Assembly: GCF_017569185.1 (NCBI RefSeq)
Contig: NZ_CP071869.1
Span: forward strand, 3,648,001-3,712,000
DNA: 64,000 nt
Source: Polaribacter cellanae
Lineage (GTDB): Bacteria > Bacteroidota > Bacteroidia > Flavobacteriales > Flavobacteriaceae
Direction: 5' to 3'
Shown here: positions 35,469-44,038 of the stretch, piece after piece
How the letters are laid out: each line of letters starts with the position of its first letter
Numbering within the stretch: the stretch's first letter is position 1
The notes under the pieces: model-generated
Told to the model about the DNA's origin: nothing
Databases searched by the model: none
Seen by the model: only the letters and a program-made list of their open reading frames with translations
Made by a program: the position numbers and the translations under genes

Positions 35469-35476
35469 GGGAGGTG
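35469..35476 (+). promoter_or_regulatory. Strong Shine-Dalgarno site of rpsU copy A
   Basis: GGGAGGTG ends seven bases before the rpsU ATG. Strong sites like this are rare in Flavobacteria. In this class bS21 helps sequester the 16S anti-Shine-Dalgarno tail, and rpsU itself keeps a strong site for autoregulation. A short overlapping frame (ATG at 35464, MKGGANLC, stop 35488-35490) spans the site and the start codon. Confidence 0.85.
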
Positions 35477-35483
35477 CCAACTT

Positions 35484-35681
35484 ATGTTAATTATACCTAT
35501 AAAAGAAGGAGAGAATATCGATAGAGCTTTAAAACGTTACAAACGGAAATTCGATCGTACGAAAACAATGAAGAACTTACGTAATAGAAAGAACTTCACA
35601 AAACCTTCCGTAGCAAAAAGAGCTCAAAGAATTAAAGCCTCTTACGTACAAAGATTAAGAACACAAGAAGAAGTAGGTTAA
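35484..35681 (+). CDS. rpsU: 30S ribosomal protein bS21, copy A
   Basis: A 65-residue basic protein starting MLIIPIKEGENIDRALKRYK with the bS21 core FDRTKTMKNLRNRKNF. It binds the 30S platform near the 16S 3' end and helps in initiation. In Flavobacteriia it is part of the pocket that hides the anti-Shine-Dalgarno tail. This copy has a full TTG-N19-TACATTTG promoter and two downstream hairpins. A second copy with an identical protein lies at 44039-44236; the two coding sequences differ at two silent positions only. This copy lies on the acyl-CoA dehydrogenase side, while its usual partner xerC lies next to copy B. Confidence 0.97.
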   Translation: MLIIPIKEGENIDRALKRYKRKFDRTKTMKNLRNRKNFTKPSVAKRAQRIKASYVQRLRTQEEVG

Positions 35682-35735
35682 TGAAACTCAATTTTGAAAA
35701 ATCTGAAAGATTTTCTCAAAAATGTAAGTTAAATT

Positions 35736-35756
35736 AATCCCGCTGAAAGCGGGATT
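35736..35756 (+). terminator. First hairpin downstream of rpsU copy A
   Basis: A nine-bp stem, AATCCCGCT (35736-35744) with AGCGGGATT (35748-35756), loop GAA, followed by TTTAT. The matching hairpin after copy B keeps its shape through G-U pairs. Confidence 0.75.
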
Positions 35757-35783
35757 TTATCGAGACTTTACTTTTTAAGTTAT

Positions 35784-35817
35784 AAACTCGTAATGCAAAT
35801 GTGTTACGAGTTTTTTT
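35784..35817 (+). terminator. Rho-independent terminator of rpsU copy A
   Basis: A perfect ten-bp stem, AAACTCGTAA (35784-35793) with TTACGAGTTT (35804-35813), followed by a run of T to 35817. It would isolate rpsU copy A from the island downstream. Confidence 0.88.
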
Positions 35818-35913
35818 GTGCTCAATTTTGAAAAATCTGAAAGATTTTCTCAAAAATGTAAGTTGAGGTAACTTCTAAAAACTATAACTGTCTAATAATT
35901 AGTGTATTTATGT

Positions 35914-35988
35914 ATGAAAAATCACTACAAAAAACATTGAGATTATGGATTTTTTGATCAAGATATTGGACTTGCGAAATTAATCCAA
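35914..35988 (+). other. Upstream in-frame segment of the transposase, broken by TGA
   Basis: An ATG at 35914 is in frame with the transposase but meets TGA at 35938-35940 after MKNHYKKH. The frame then continues DYGFFDQDIGLAKLIQL without a stop into the annotated transposase. The part after the stop looks like the usual IS5 transposase N-terminus, so TGA probably replaced a sense codon such as TGG. Confidence 0.65.
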
Positions 35989-36981
35989 TTGGGCAATCCT
36001 TTGGAAAAACTTGATTTAGGGATGGATTTTGAATTTTTTAGAGATTTTTTGGAAGAACGATTAACGAAAAAAGCCAAAGGCAAAGGAGGTCGCCCACTCT
36101 ATGATTACGTTTTAATGTTTAAAATAATCATACTCCAGCGTTATTACAACCTTTCTGATGATCAAGCGGAATACCAAATAAATGACCATATGAGTTTTAT
36201 GCGTTTTTTAAATCTTACTATTTCAGACGATATTCCAGATAGTAAAACCATCTGGCACTTTAGTGAGCGTCTAACTTATTTTGATTTAGTTGAGGAACTT
36301 TTTACCTTATTTGGGAAAGAGCTACAAAAGCTGGGTTTAATTGTAAATGAAGGGAAAATAATAGATGCTAGTTTCGTAAAAGCTCCTAAACAAAGAAATA
36401 GCAAAGAAAAAAACGACCAAATAAAACAAGGTAAAGGCTCTGAATTATGGAAAGATACCCCTAATAAAAAACTTCAAAAAGATATCGATGCTCGTTGGAC
36501 TAAGAAGAACTCTCAAAGTTATTATGGTTATAAAAATCATGCTAAAATAGACAGCAAAAGCAAACTCATAGATACTTATACTGTTACAGATGCTTCAGTA
36601 CACGATTTGCAAACTATAGACGGATTGTTAAATGAGAATGATAAGGATCAAGAATTATATGCAGATAGTGCTTATGTTGAGCAGGAAGAAACGATAGAAA
36701 AACATAAAGTTGTCAATAAAATACATGAAAAAGGATATAAAAACAAGCCGCTAACTGAGCAGCAAAAAGAAACAAATACTGAAAAATCAAGAGTTAGAGC
36801 ACGTGTAGAACATATATTTGGATTTATGGAAAACTCTATGAGCTGTATGTATTTTAGAAAAGCGGGAATTAAAAGAGCTAAAACTGTTATAGGCTTGATG
36901 AATTTAACCTATAATATATTCCGAACCATTCAATTAAACACAACAAACAATGGAAACGTGTGTTTTGTTGTAAATGCATAA
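35989..36981 (+). CDS. IS5 family transposase (N-terminus interrupted upstream)
   Basis: A 330-residue DDE transposase if started at TTG 35989. Features are the N-terminal DUF772-like region (GGRPLYDYVLMFKIIILQRY, LSDDQAEYQINDHMSFMRFL) and the DDE residues in KIIDASFVKAPKQ, LYADSAYVEQEE and RVRARVEHIFGFMENSM. The family cuts and pastes its element using the terminal repeats. The in-frame TGA at 35938 lies between the best ATG and this region, so full-length synthesis needs an internal start or the gene is inactive. The terminal inverted repeats are close by on both sides. Confidence 0.85.
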   Translation: MGNPLEKLDLGMDFEFFRDFLEERLTKKAKGKGGRPLYDYVLMFKIIILQRYYNLSDDQAEYQINDHMSFMRFLNLTISDDIPDSKTIWHFSERLTYFDLVEELFTLFGKELQKLGLIVNEGKIIDASFVKAPKQRNSKEKNDQIKQGKGSELWKDTPNKKLQKDIDARWTKKNSQSYYGYKNHAKIDSKSKLIDTYTVTDASVHDLQTIDGLLNENDKDQELYADSAYVEQEETIEKHKVVNKIHEKGYKNKPLTEQQKETNTEKSRVRARVEHIFGFMENSMSCMYFRKAGIKRAKTVIGLMNLTYNIFRTIQLNTTNNGNVCFVVNA

Positions 36982-37215
36982 AATGTAAGGCAATAGTAAT
37001 CAGCTGGTTAAAAAAATGGATTAAAAATGAAATGAGCTAGATTTATTTATTTAAAAAAAAGAAACTGAAAATTAACTGAGGTGGAATATCTAGTTTTTAG
37101 AAGTCCCCTAAAAACGCTACGTTTTCAAAAATTGTTAATTAATAGCAAAATGCATTAAATTAAACTCAAATTTTTTAAATTTACTTATTAAACTGATCTT
37201 CTTTTGAGAAAAACC

Positions 37216-37785
37216 ATGGCAGATATAGATGCTAATTTATTTATTTTGCAGTTGCAAAAAGGAGATTCTATGGCTTTTGAAACCCTTTTTAAACTCTATT
37301 ACGACAAATTGCTGCATTTGGCAAAAAGCTATCTTATTTATAAGGAAGACGCCGAAGGCATAGTTCAAAATTTATTTTTAAAAGTTTGGGAGAAAAGAGA
37401 GCATCTTGAGCATGTTACAAACCTAAACAACTACTTATACACCATGTGTAAAAATGGTTGTTTAGATCATTTAAAGCATGAAAAAGTTAAGAGAAGCTAT
37501 GTTTCAAATCAACAAACAACAATAAACATTCATACACAATTTATTAAAGACCAAACAGCTTCTCTTTTACTTGAAAACGAATTAGAAAACCAAATTTTAA
37601 AAAGTATCGAACTATTGCCTCCTAAATGTAAGGCTGTTTTTGTTAAAAGTCGTTACGAGGACTTAAAGTATCAGGAAATTGCGACTGAATTAGGCATTTC
37701 AAAAAAAACTGTGGAAGGGCATATTTCAAAGGCTTTGAGCCACATGAGAATTCAGTTGAAAGAATTTTTGACACTTTTTTTATAA
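37216..37785 (+). CDS. ECF-type RNA polymerase sigma factor (Bacteroidota family)
   Basis: A 189-residue sigma factor from ATG 37216; the frame opens four codons earlier at TTG. Region 2 is seen as FETLFKLYYDKLLHLAKSYL and NLFLKVWEKREHL. Region 4 is LPPKCKAVFVKSRYEDLKYQ followed by EIATELGISKKTVEGHISKA. This is the sigma-70 family expanded in Bacteroides that pairs with FecR anti-sigma factors to drive susCD operons. It starts about 110 bp after the right end of the insertion sequence, so its promoter may lie in or next to the element. Confidence 0.92.
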   Translation: MADIDANLFILQLQKGDSMAFETLFKLYYDKLLHLAKSYLIYKEDAEGIVQNLFLKVWEKREHLEHVTNLNNYLYTMCKNGCLDHLKHEKVKRSYVSNQQTTINIHTQFIKDQTASLLLENELENQILKSIELLPPKCKAVFVKSRYEDLKYQEIATELGISKKTVEGHISKALSHMRIQLKEFLTLFL

Positions 37786-37837
37786 TCAGACCAAGGGTAT
37801 CTTGCTTATCAATCGTTTATATACTTTAAGTGATGTT

Positions 37838-39001
37838 ATGCAAGATAAAGAAATATTCAAGTATTTAAAGGGTACCGCCTCGGAAATCGAACAAGAGCAG
37901 TTAGAAGAGTGGATTATAGCTTCTCCAGAAAACACTGCCCATTTCAATCAATTAAAAGCCTTTTATGTTGCTTCAACCTTTGACAATATGCCTAACAATG
38001 GTAACGTTGAAAAAGCCTACGCTAACCTTAAAGAGAACATTAATACTACTATAAAATTACAACATAAAAAGCAAAAAAAATATTGGAAATACGCCGTTGC
38101 TGCTTCCATTGCCTTATTAATTTCGGTTACTTACTATTTCACTATAAATAATAATTCAAATGACAAAAGGAACACTATTTTCAATCAACAATCCAACATT
38201 AAAATTGGTACGGATAAAGCTACATTAACGTTGGAAGATGGTTCTTCTGTTGCCTTAGAAAAAGGAAAAGATTACAATGTTGGAAATGCACAGAGCAATG
38301 GTGAAAAACTGATTTATAATACGTCAAAAGAAGAAAAAACACCTAAAATTGTTTACAATACACTAACCATACCAAGAGGTGGGCAATTTTTTGTGGAATT
38401 GTCTGATAATACCAAAGTGTGGTTAAATTCCGAATCTCAGTTAAAATACCCTATTGCTTTTATTAAAGGCGAAACACGTGAGGTTGAATTGGTGTATGGT
38501 GAAGCTTATTTTGAAGTATCCCCCAGTACCAAACATAATGGTGCTAAATTTAAAGTACTTACCCAAAGGCAAGAAGTTGAGGTTTTGGGAACAGAATTTA
38601 ATATAAAAGCCTATCGAGATGAAACGTCAATTTATACAACTTTGGTTGAAGGAAAAGTTGCATTAGTGGCAAATAATCAAAAGGAATTTTTAAAGCCCAG
38701 CCAACAATCTACCTTTAATATTAAAGATAAAAGTATAAGCCTTGAAATGGTAGATACTTATAATGAAATTGCTTGGAAAGATGGCGTTTTTAGTTTTGAG
38801 CGAAAACCATTAAAAGAAATTATGAAAGTATTGTCACGTTGGTACGATATTAATGTGCGTTTTGAAAGTACATCAATCAAAAATACAGCGTTTAATGGGG
38901 TATTACGTAAGAAACAACGATTAGAGGATATTCTGAACACTATTAAAAATACAAATAGTATTAACTATGAAATAAAGGATAAAACGATAATTTTTAAATA
39001 A
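37838..39001 (+). CDS. FecR family anti-sigma factor
   Basis: A 387-residue protein from ATG 37838; the open frame begins earlier at TTG 37802, but the ATG gives the usual start MQDKEIFKYLKGTASEIEQE. It has an N-terminal cytoplasmic anti-sigma region and one membrane helix (AVAASIALLISVTYYFTI). The periplasmic FecR domain shows LTIPRGGQFFVELSDNTKVW and VEVLGTEFNIKAY, and a DUF4974-like C-terminal domain shows FSFERKPLKEIMKVLSRWYD. It holds the sigma factor until the STN domain of the partner SusC signals ligand. It follows the sigma gene by 52 bases. Confidence 0.93.
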   Translation: MQDKEIFKYLKGTASEIEQEQLEEWIIASPENTAHFNQLKAFYVASTFDNMPNNGNVEKAYANLKENINTTIKLQHKKQKKYWKYAVAASIALLISVTYYFTINNNSNDKRNTIFNQQSNIKIGTDKATLTLEDGSSVALEKGKDYNVGNAQSNGEKLIYNTSKEEKTPKIVYNTLTIPRGGQFFVELSDNTKVWLNSESQLKYPIAFIKGETREVELVYGEAYFEVSPSTKHNGAKFKVLTQRQEVEVLGTEFNIKAYRDETSIYTTLVEGKVALVANNQKEFLKPSQQSTFNIKDKSISLEMVDTYNEIAWKDGVFSFERKPLKEIMKVLSRWYDINVRFESTSIKNTAFNGVLRKKQRLEDILNTIKNTNSINYEIKDKTIIFK

Positions 39002-39099
39002 ACAAGAGGAACCAGGTTCACATCTCTCACAACACAAACCCAAGATTCCCCTCAAGATAATTAATTAAAACAAAGTTTAACTAACTAATTTACAAATTT

Positions 39100-42000
39100 A
39101 TGGAAAATAAGTTTACTAACTCGCTTTTCTTACCAATGTCTATTGGGATTAAGAAAAAGTACTTACTCAACCTTATGAAATCTTTTATATTCTTATTCTG
39201 TACAACAGTCTTTAGTTTTTCGTCGGGTGAAATACTATCGCAAAATGCGAAAGTCATAATTGATACCGATAAAACAATTACGGTTGATGAGGTTTTTAAA
39301 ATCATTAAAAACCAAACCGAATATACCTTTATTTATCGGTCTGATTTATTTAAAGACTACCCCAAAGTAGCCGTTAAAAAAGGAGCTATCAGAGCTAATA
39401 AATTGTTACAGAAAAGTCTTTCCAATGGTAATTTTAACATTGAACTATCTGACAACAACACAATTGTTATTAAAGAAAAACTTAAACCAATCTTTATCCA
39501 ACAAACCATTTCTGGTTTGGTTACGGATGAAAATGGACAACCATTGCCCGGAGCAACTGTAATGATAAAAGGTACAGATTTGGGAACAAGCACAGATTTT
39601 GATGGTAAATATAATCTAACGCTAACGAATAATGCTACTGCTCTAATAGTAACTTTTTTAGGATATAAAACCACTGAGGTTGAAATTAATAACAGAAGTA
39701 CTATTGACATACAACTGCAGCCAGATGTTGCCGCTTTGGCAGAAGTAGTATTGGTTGGGTATGGTCAAGTAAAAAGAGAAGCCCTTACAGGTTCTGTAGG
39801 AACAGTAGATATAAAAAATATAACATCCCAGGCACCAACGATAAGTTTAGACAATGCTTTACAAGGGCAAATTGCAGGTGTTGCTGTAAGTGTTTCTTCA
39901 GGGCAACCTGGAGCAGCTGCTAAAATTAGAATTAGGGGAAACACCTCATTACTTGGTAACAACCAACCCTTATATGTTATTGATGGTATTCCAATATCAC
40001 CAAATAGTAACATTCCTACTGGTGGCAATGAAGGCGGTGGCGGATTAAGCGATAACCTTAATAAACAAGGACTTAGTACTCCTATTGGCAATATTAATGT
40101 GTCAGACATAAAATCTATAAGTGTTTTAAAAGATGCTTCTGCTGCAGCTATATATGGTTCTCGTGCCGCAAATGGTGTTATTATTATAAAAACAAAACAA
40201 GGAACTTATTCTGGTAAAACAAAATTTGAATTCAATACCTCGATTGGTACTCAAAATGCAAAAATTTTAGACATTTTAAATGTTGAACAATACAAACAAG
40301 CTTGGAGAATCGCAGTACAAAATGCATTAGATACTGGAAGAAAAAGTAATTTTTTTACCAATTCTGTTATAGATGGCTCTGCATTTGGTAATGGTAACAC
40401 AAACTGGAGAGAAGAAATAAGCCCAGGAGCACCTATTACTACTACTTACAATATAAGTGCCCGCGGAGGATCAGAAAAAACAAGATTTGCAGCTTCTTTA
40501 AGTACTAATAAACAAGAGGGAGTTTACAAAAATACAGGTTTAGATAGGTATACTTTCAATCTTAGCATAGATTCTAAGGTAAAAGACTATTGGACTATTG
40601 GCGCTAAAGTGAACCTATCGTCCTCAAACCAAAAGTCTTTAGATGGTAGTATTACTAGTCTAATTTATTATTACAGACCAGATATACCCATTTTTGATGA
40701 AGATGGTAATTACGCTTATCCAAAGACATTGTTTGCATCACAAAATCCCGTAGCACTTTCCAATGCAACCAATGAAAATAATACATTCTTGTTGTTAGGT
40801 TCAATTTACTCGGAATTTGAATTAGCGGAAGGGTTAAATTTTAAAACGTTTTTCTCTTTAAATAAAAACGATGGTAGGCAACAAAGTTATTACCCACGTT
40901 ATACAGGTAGAGGTGGTTTTGACTATAAAAAAGGTAATGGTAATGGATACGCACAAGAGAGCAGAAGCCAAAACATTAATACTTTATTGCAAGGTACATT
41001 AACCTACGATAAAGTATTCGGAAATCATGGTATTAACGCAGTATTGGGAGTTTCTTTTGAAAAAAATAAAAATAACTTTCTTAAAGGTTGGGGAGAAGGT
41101 TTTTTTAATGATGTATTAACCGATATTTCAAGTGCTGCTGTATATAACAAATCTTCATCTGATGAATCGGGTTCTGGATTAGCTTCTTATTTCGGGCGAG
41201 TTAATTATGATTATGATGGTAAATATTTATTAACCGTATCTGCTCGTACCGACGGTTCATCAAAATTCGGTACAGACAAACAATATGCTTTTTTCCCTGC
41301 ATTTGCTGCAGCTTGGAGAATTTCTAATGAAAATTTTTTAAGTGACGCTTCTTTTATTGACGAGTTAAAATTAAGAGCAAGTTTTGGTGTTACAGGTCAA
41401 CAAGATTTTGGAAATTACGCATGGCGAACACTTTTTAAGGCTAGTAAATATGGGAAAAATCCCGCTATAGTCGTAGAGCAACTAGGAAATAAAATTTTAA
41501 AATGGGAAACTACCGAGCAAACAGATTTTGGTTTGGATTTTTCGTTTTTTAACCGTAGGTTTAGTGGAAGCATCGGCTACTATAATAAAAAAACCATAGA
41601 TGCATTATATATACTAAACCTTCCATCAAGTATTGGATATTCATCTCTTACTGCAAATATAGGCGATACTCAAAATACTGGAGTTGAGCTAGAATTGAAA
41701 GGAGATCTTATTAGATCGGACAATTTTAAATGGAATATGTCATTAAACATCAGTAAAAATGAGAACAAACTAATTAAAATTTCTGATGACTTAAAAGATA
41801 AATACGGATACATACCAGGATATGCAGGAGGAAAACTTAAAGAGGGAAGCCCCATTGGTTTAATTAGAGGGTATGTTGCCGACGGACTTTACCAAACCCA
41901 AGCAGAAATAGATGCTTTAAACGCAGCGTCTCCTACAGGGGTTTACGAAAGGTTCCGAAGACAGGCGCCAGGAGACATAAAATTTAAAGACATCAGTGGC

Positions 42001-42573
42001 CCCGATGGTGTTCCTGATGGAATAATAACATCCGCAGACCAAACAGTAATAGGAACTTCCCAGCCAGACTTTTATGGGGGGCTAAACAGCATGTGGAAGT
42101 ACAAAGGGTTTTCATTATCTACTTTCTTTACCTTCTCTGTAGGTAACGACTTAGAAGCATATTCTTATGCAAGCAATACATCTTTTGGAGGTTTTAGTCT
42201 TTCAAATAAAACAACCGATATTTATAAGGCTTGGTCTCCAGATAATCGGAGTTCAAACTTACCTAGATTGGTTTATGGAGATCCAAACAAAAACAGAAGA
42301 ACGTCATCACATTTTGTTTATGATGCTTCTTTTATAAGATTAAAAACGTTAAACCTTGGGTATGATTTTCCGAAAGAAACTTTAAAACAACTTAAATTTT
42401 TAGATTATTTTTCAATTTTTGTCTCGGCTTCAAATTTGGTTACATTTACAAAATACCCAGGTGCAGATCCAGAAGCTTCTAACTTGTTCGGGAATGATAT
42501 TAGTTCTGGAAGAGATCTTGGAGGCTTTCCAATAACAAAAACATTTACTGCAGGAATAAAAATAGGATTTTAA
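39100..42573 (+). CDS. SusC/RagA family TonB-dependent outer-membrane protein with STN signalling domain
   Basis: A 1157-residue TonB-linked transporter. After a leader comes an STN domain (TITVDEVFKIIKNQTEYTFI), a carboxypeptidase-regulatory-like domain (ISGLVTDENGQPLPGATVMI) and the plug (VVLVGYGQVKREALTGSVGT, YVIDGIPISPNSN, YGSRAANGVIIIKT). A long 22-strand-type barrel ends in FTAGIKIGF, with a terminal aromatic residue. SusC proteins import glycans or peptides bound by SusD. The STN domain is the part that contacts FecR, so this is a transducing member. The substrate cannot be deduced, because no degradative enzyme accompanies it. Confidence 0.95.
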   Translation: MENKFTNSLFLPMSIGIKKKYLLNLMKSFIFLFCTTVFSFSSGEILSQNAKVIIDTDKTITVDEVFKIIKNQTEYTFIYRSDLFKDYPKVAVKKGAIRANKLLQKSLSNGNFNIELSDNNTIVIKEKLKPIFIQQTISGLVTDENGQPLPGATVMIKGTDLGTSTDFDGKYNLTLTNNATALIVTFLGYKTTEVEINNRSTIDIQLQPDVAALAEVVLVGYGQVKREALTGSVGTVDIKNITSQAPTISLDNALQGQIAGVAVSVSSGQPGAAAKIRIRGNTSLLGNNQPLYVIDGIPISPNSNIPTGGNEGGGGLSDNLNKQGLSTPIGNINVSDIKSISVLKDASAAAIYGSRAANGVIIIKTKQGTYSGKTKFEFNTSIGTQNAKILDILNVEQYKQAWRIAVQNALDTGRKSNFFTNSVIDGSAFGNGNTNWREEISPGAPITTTYNISARGGSEKTRFAASLSTNKQEGVYKNTGLDRYTFNLSIDSKVKDYWTIGAKVNLSSSNQKSLDGSITSLIYYYRPDIPIFDEDGNYAYPKTLFASQNPVALSNATNENNTFLLLGSIYSEFELAEGLNFKTFFSLNKNDGRQQSYYPRYTGRGGFDYKKGNGNGYAQESRSQNINTLLQGTLTYDKVFGNHGINAVLGVSFEKNKNNFLKGWGEGFFNDVLTDISSAAVYNKSSSDESGSGLASYFGRVNYDYDGKYLLTVSARTDGSSKFGTDKQYAFFPAFAAAWRISNENFLSDASFIDELKLRASFGVTGQQDFGNYAWRTLFKASKYGKNPAIVVEQLGNKILKWETTEQTDFGLDFSFFNRRFSGSIGYYNKKTIDALYILNLPSSIGYSSLTANIGDTQNTGVELELKGDLIRSDNFKWNMSLNISKNENKLIKISDDLKDKYGYIPGYAGGKLKEGSPIGLIRGYVADGLYQTQAEIDALNAASPTGVYERFRRQAPGDIKFKDISGPDGVPDGIITSADQTVIGTSQPDFYGGLNSMWKYKGFSLSTFFTFSVGNDLEAYSYASNTSFGGFSLSNKTTDIYKAWSPDNRSSNLPRLVYGDPNKNRRTSSHFVYDASFIRLKTLNLGYDFPKETLKQLKFLDYFSIFVSASNLVTFTKYPGADPEASNLFGNDISSGRDLGGFPITKTFTAGIKIGF

Positions 42574-42585
42574 AAAACAACAATT

Positions 42586-43929
42586 ATGAAAAAAGCAATA
42601 TTATATATCATCACCTTATTTTTAATATACTCTTGTGAATTAACAAACGTATTAGAAAACGATCCCCCCAATAATTTAGTTTCAGAAAATGTGGTTAAAA
42701 ATCAAACGGATGCCAGAGCATTGTTAAATGGCTGTTATGCTATAATTTCATTGAATCAATATTATTATGTTTATACAGAGTTAATTCCCAGCACCTTAAT
42801 AGGATCTATGTCTAGGGTTGGAAGCAACTCTGATTTAGTTCCATTTGCTGAAAATTCTTTGAGCTATGATAATAGTTATAGTTACAGTTTTTGGAATGCA
42901 TTTTATAAAGTTATAGATGGGGCAAACCATACTATTTTTCAAACGACCAAACTTTCTAGTAACTTAATTCCAGATACGGCTAGAAAGGAAATTATTGGAG
43001 AAGCTCGCTTTGTAAGAGCCATGGCAACTTTTGATGTGTTACGATATTTCGGTCAGTTTTTTGATATGAATAGTAAATTCGGTATTATATTACGTACCGA
43101 ACCTGCAAACTTTGTAAATAGAGACAAAGCAAGAAGTACAGTAGCAGAATGTTATGCTCAAATATTAGCAGATTTAGATGCGGCAATTGCCGATGCACCA
43201 GACTATTCTGTAAGCTACAAAGGATCTAAAACTGCTGCAAAAGCATTAAAAGCTAGGGTATTAGTGTATCAAGGAAAATATGCCGAAGCGGCTGTATTAG
43301 CAAATGAAGTTATTAATGACGGTACCACCAGTTTAGAAGCCGATTTTGAAACTGCTTTTAGCACAGGTATAAAATCATCTGAAATGATTTTAATGGTTTA
43401 CACCGATGAAGAAACGGAACAGCTACGTGGTTATAATGTAAAACGCTTTTATAGTGGAAGACCAGCAGAAAATAATTGGTTTACTACTTTAATGGATACC
43501 GACCCGAGAAAACCTTTTACCTATGAAGATAAAGAAGTTTTAAAAACAACTAACAAAGAGGTGTATAAACCTACTTATTTTTTACGTTTACCTGAAATGT
43601 ATTTAATAAAAGCAGAAGGTTTGGCTTTTAGTGGAGCTTCTTTGGCCGATGCCAGTGCACCTTTAAATGTAATAAGAAACCGTGCTGGTATTGGCAATAC
43701 GCTAGCTACCAACATACAAGAACTAAAAGATGATATTTTTAACGAATATGCAAGGGAACTTGCTTACGAAAACGGAGCAGAATGGTTTGCTGCCATTCGC
43801 TTTGGTAAGGCAGAGGAATTAAAACCTAGTATTAAAAATTCTGACCAGTACATTTTACCAATTCCAAGAGGTGAAATTGAAAATAATGCAGGTTTAAGCT
43901 TGGCAGACCAAAATCCAGGGTATGAATAA
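42586..43929 (+). CDS. RagB/SusD family nutrient-binding lipoprotein
   Basis: A 447-residue lipoprotein with the lipobox LIYSC (Cys17). The body has tetratricopeptide-like helices typical of SusD: DARALLNGCYAIISLNQYYY, GEARFVRAMATFDVLRYFGQ, AAKALKARVLVYQGKYAEAA. The family's C-terminal segment is FNEYARELAYENGAEWFAAI, followed by KYILPIPRGE-like QYILPIPRGEIENN. It caps the SusC barrel on the cell surface and binds the ligand. It starts 12 bases after susC. Its stop is only 22 bases before the start of the rpsU-B direct repeat, with no visible terminator between them. Confidence 0.94.
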   Translation: MKKAILYIITLFLIYSCELTNVLENDPPNNLVSENVVKNQTDARALLNGCYAIISLNQYYYVYTELIPSTLIGSMSRVGSNSDLVPFAENSLSYDNSYSYSFWNAFYKVIDGANHTIFQTTKLSSNLIPDTARKEIIGEARFVRAMATFDVLRYFGQFFDMNSKFGIILRTEPANFVNRDKARSTVAECYAQILADLDAAIADAPDYSVSYKGSKTAAKALKARVLVYQGKYAEAAVLANEVINDGTTSLEADFETAFSTGIKSSEMILMVYTDEETEQLRGYNVKRFYSGRPAENNWFTTLMDTDPRKPFTYEDKEVLKTTNKEVYKPTYFLRLPEMYLIKAEGLAFSGASLADASAPLNVIRNRAGIGNTLATNIQELKDDIFNEYARELAYENGAEWFAAIRFGKAEELKPSIKNSDQYILPIPRGEIENNAGLSLADQNPGYE

Positions 43930-43956
43930 AACTTTTTCATAGTAATTAATAGTAAT

Positions 43957-43964
43957 TACATTTG
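43957..43964 (+). promoter_or_regulatory. Truncated promoter of rpsU copy B (-7 box only)
   Basis: TACATTTG at 43957-43964 matches the -7 box of copy A. The similarity between the two loci starts at 43952, so the -33 TTG of copy A is not present; the corresponding triplet (43935-43937) is TTT. Copy B may have a weaker promoter or depend on read-through from susD. Confidence 0.6.
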
Positions 43965-44023
43965 CAGTCCAAAAAATAAACCAAATAGTTTAAATACTAT
44001 TCAAAATATAAAGATACTATGAA

Positions 44024-44031
44024 GGGAGGTG
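44024..44031 (+). promoter_or_regulatory. Strong Shine-Dalgarno site of rpsU copy B
   Basis: GGGAGGTG ends seven bases before ATG 44039, identical to copy A. The whole leader from 43957 to the start codon is identical to that of copy A, including the overlapping eight-codon frame at 44019-44045. Confidence 0.85.
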
Positions 44032-44038
44032 CCAACTT

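Larger units (their letters stand above)
35687..35864. repeat. 44-bp direct repeat after rpsU copy A
   Basis: An identical 44-bp segment, starting CTCAATTTTGAAAAATC and ending AATGTAAGTT, occurs at 35687-35730 and 35821-35864, 134 bp apart. A diverged third copy follows rpsU copy B at 44242-44285. Each can fold by pairing TTTTGAAAAATC with GATTTTCTCAAAA. The second copy abuts the left end of the insertion sequence. Confidence 0.85.
35867..37108 (+). mobile_element. IS5-type insertion sequence
   Basis: The transposase frame is bracketed by a 14-bp perfect inverted repeat, ACTTCTAAAAACTA at 35871-35884 and TAGTTTTTAGAAGT at 37091-37104. Outer bases extend the similarity weakly (GGTA on the left, CCCC on the right), so the exact tips are uncertain by a few bases. 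I could not identify a target-site duplication. The element is about 1.24 kb, normal for the IS5 family. Confidence 0.78.
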
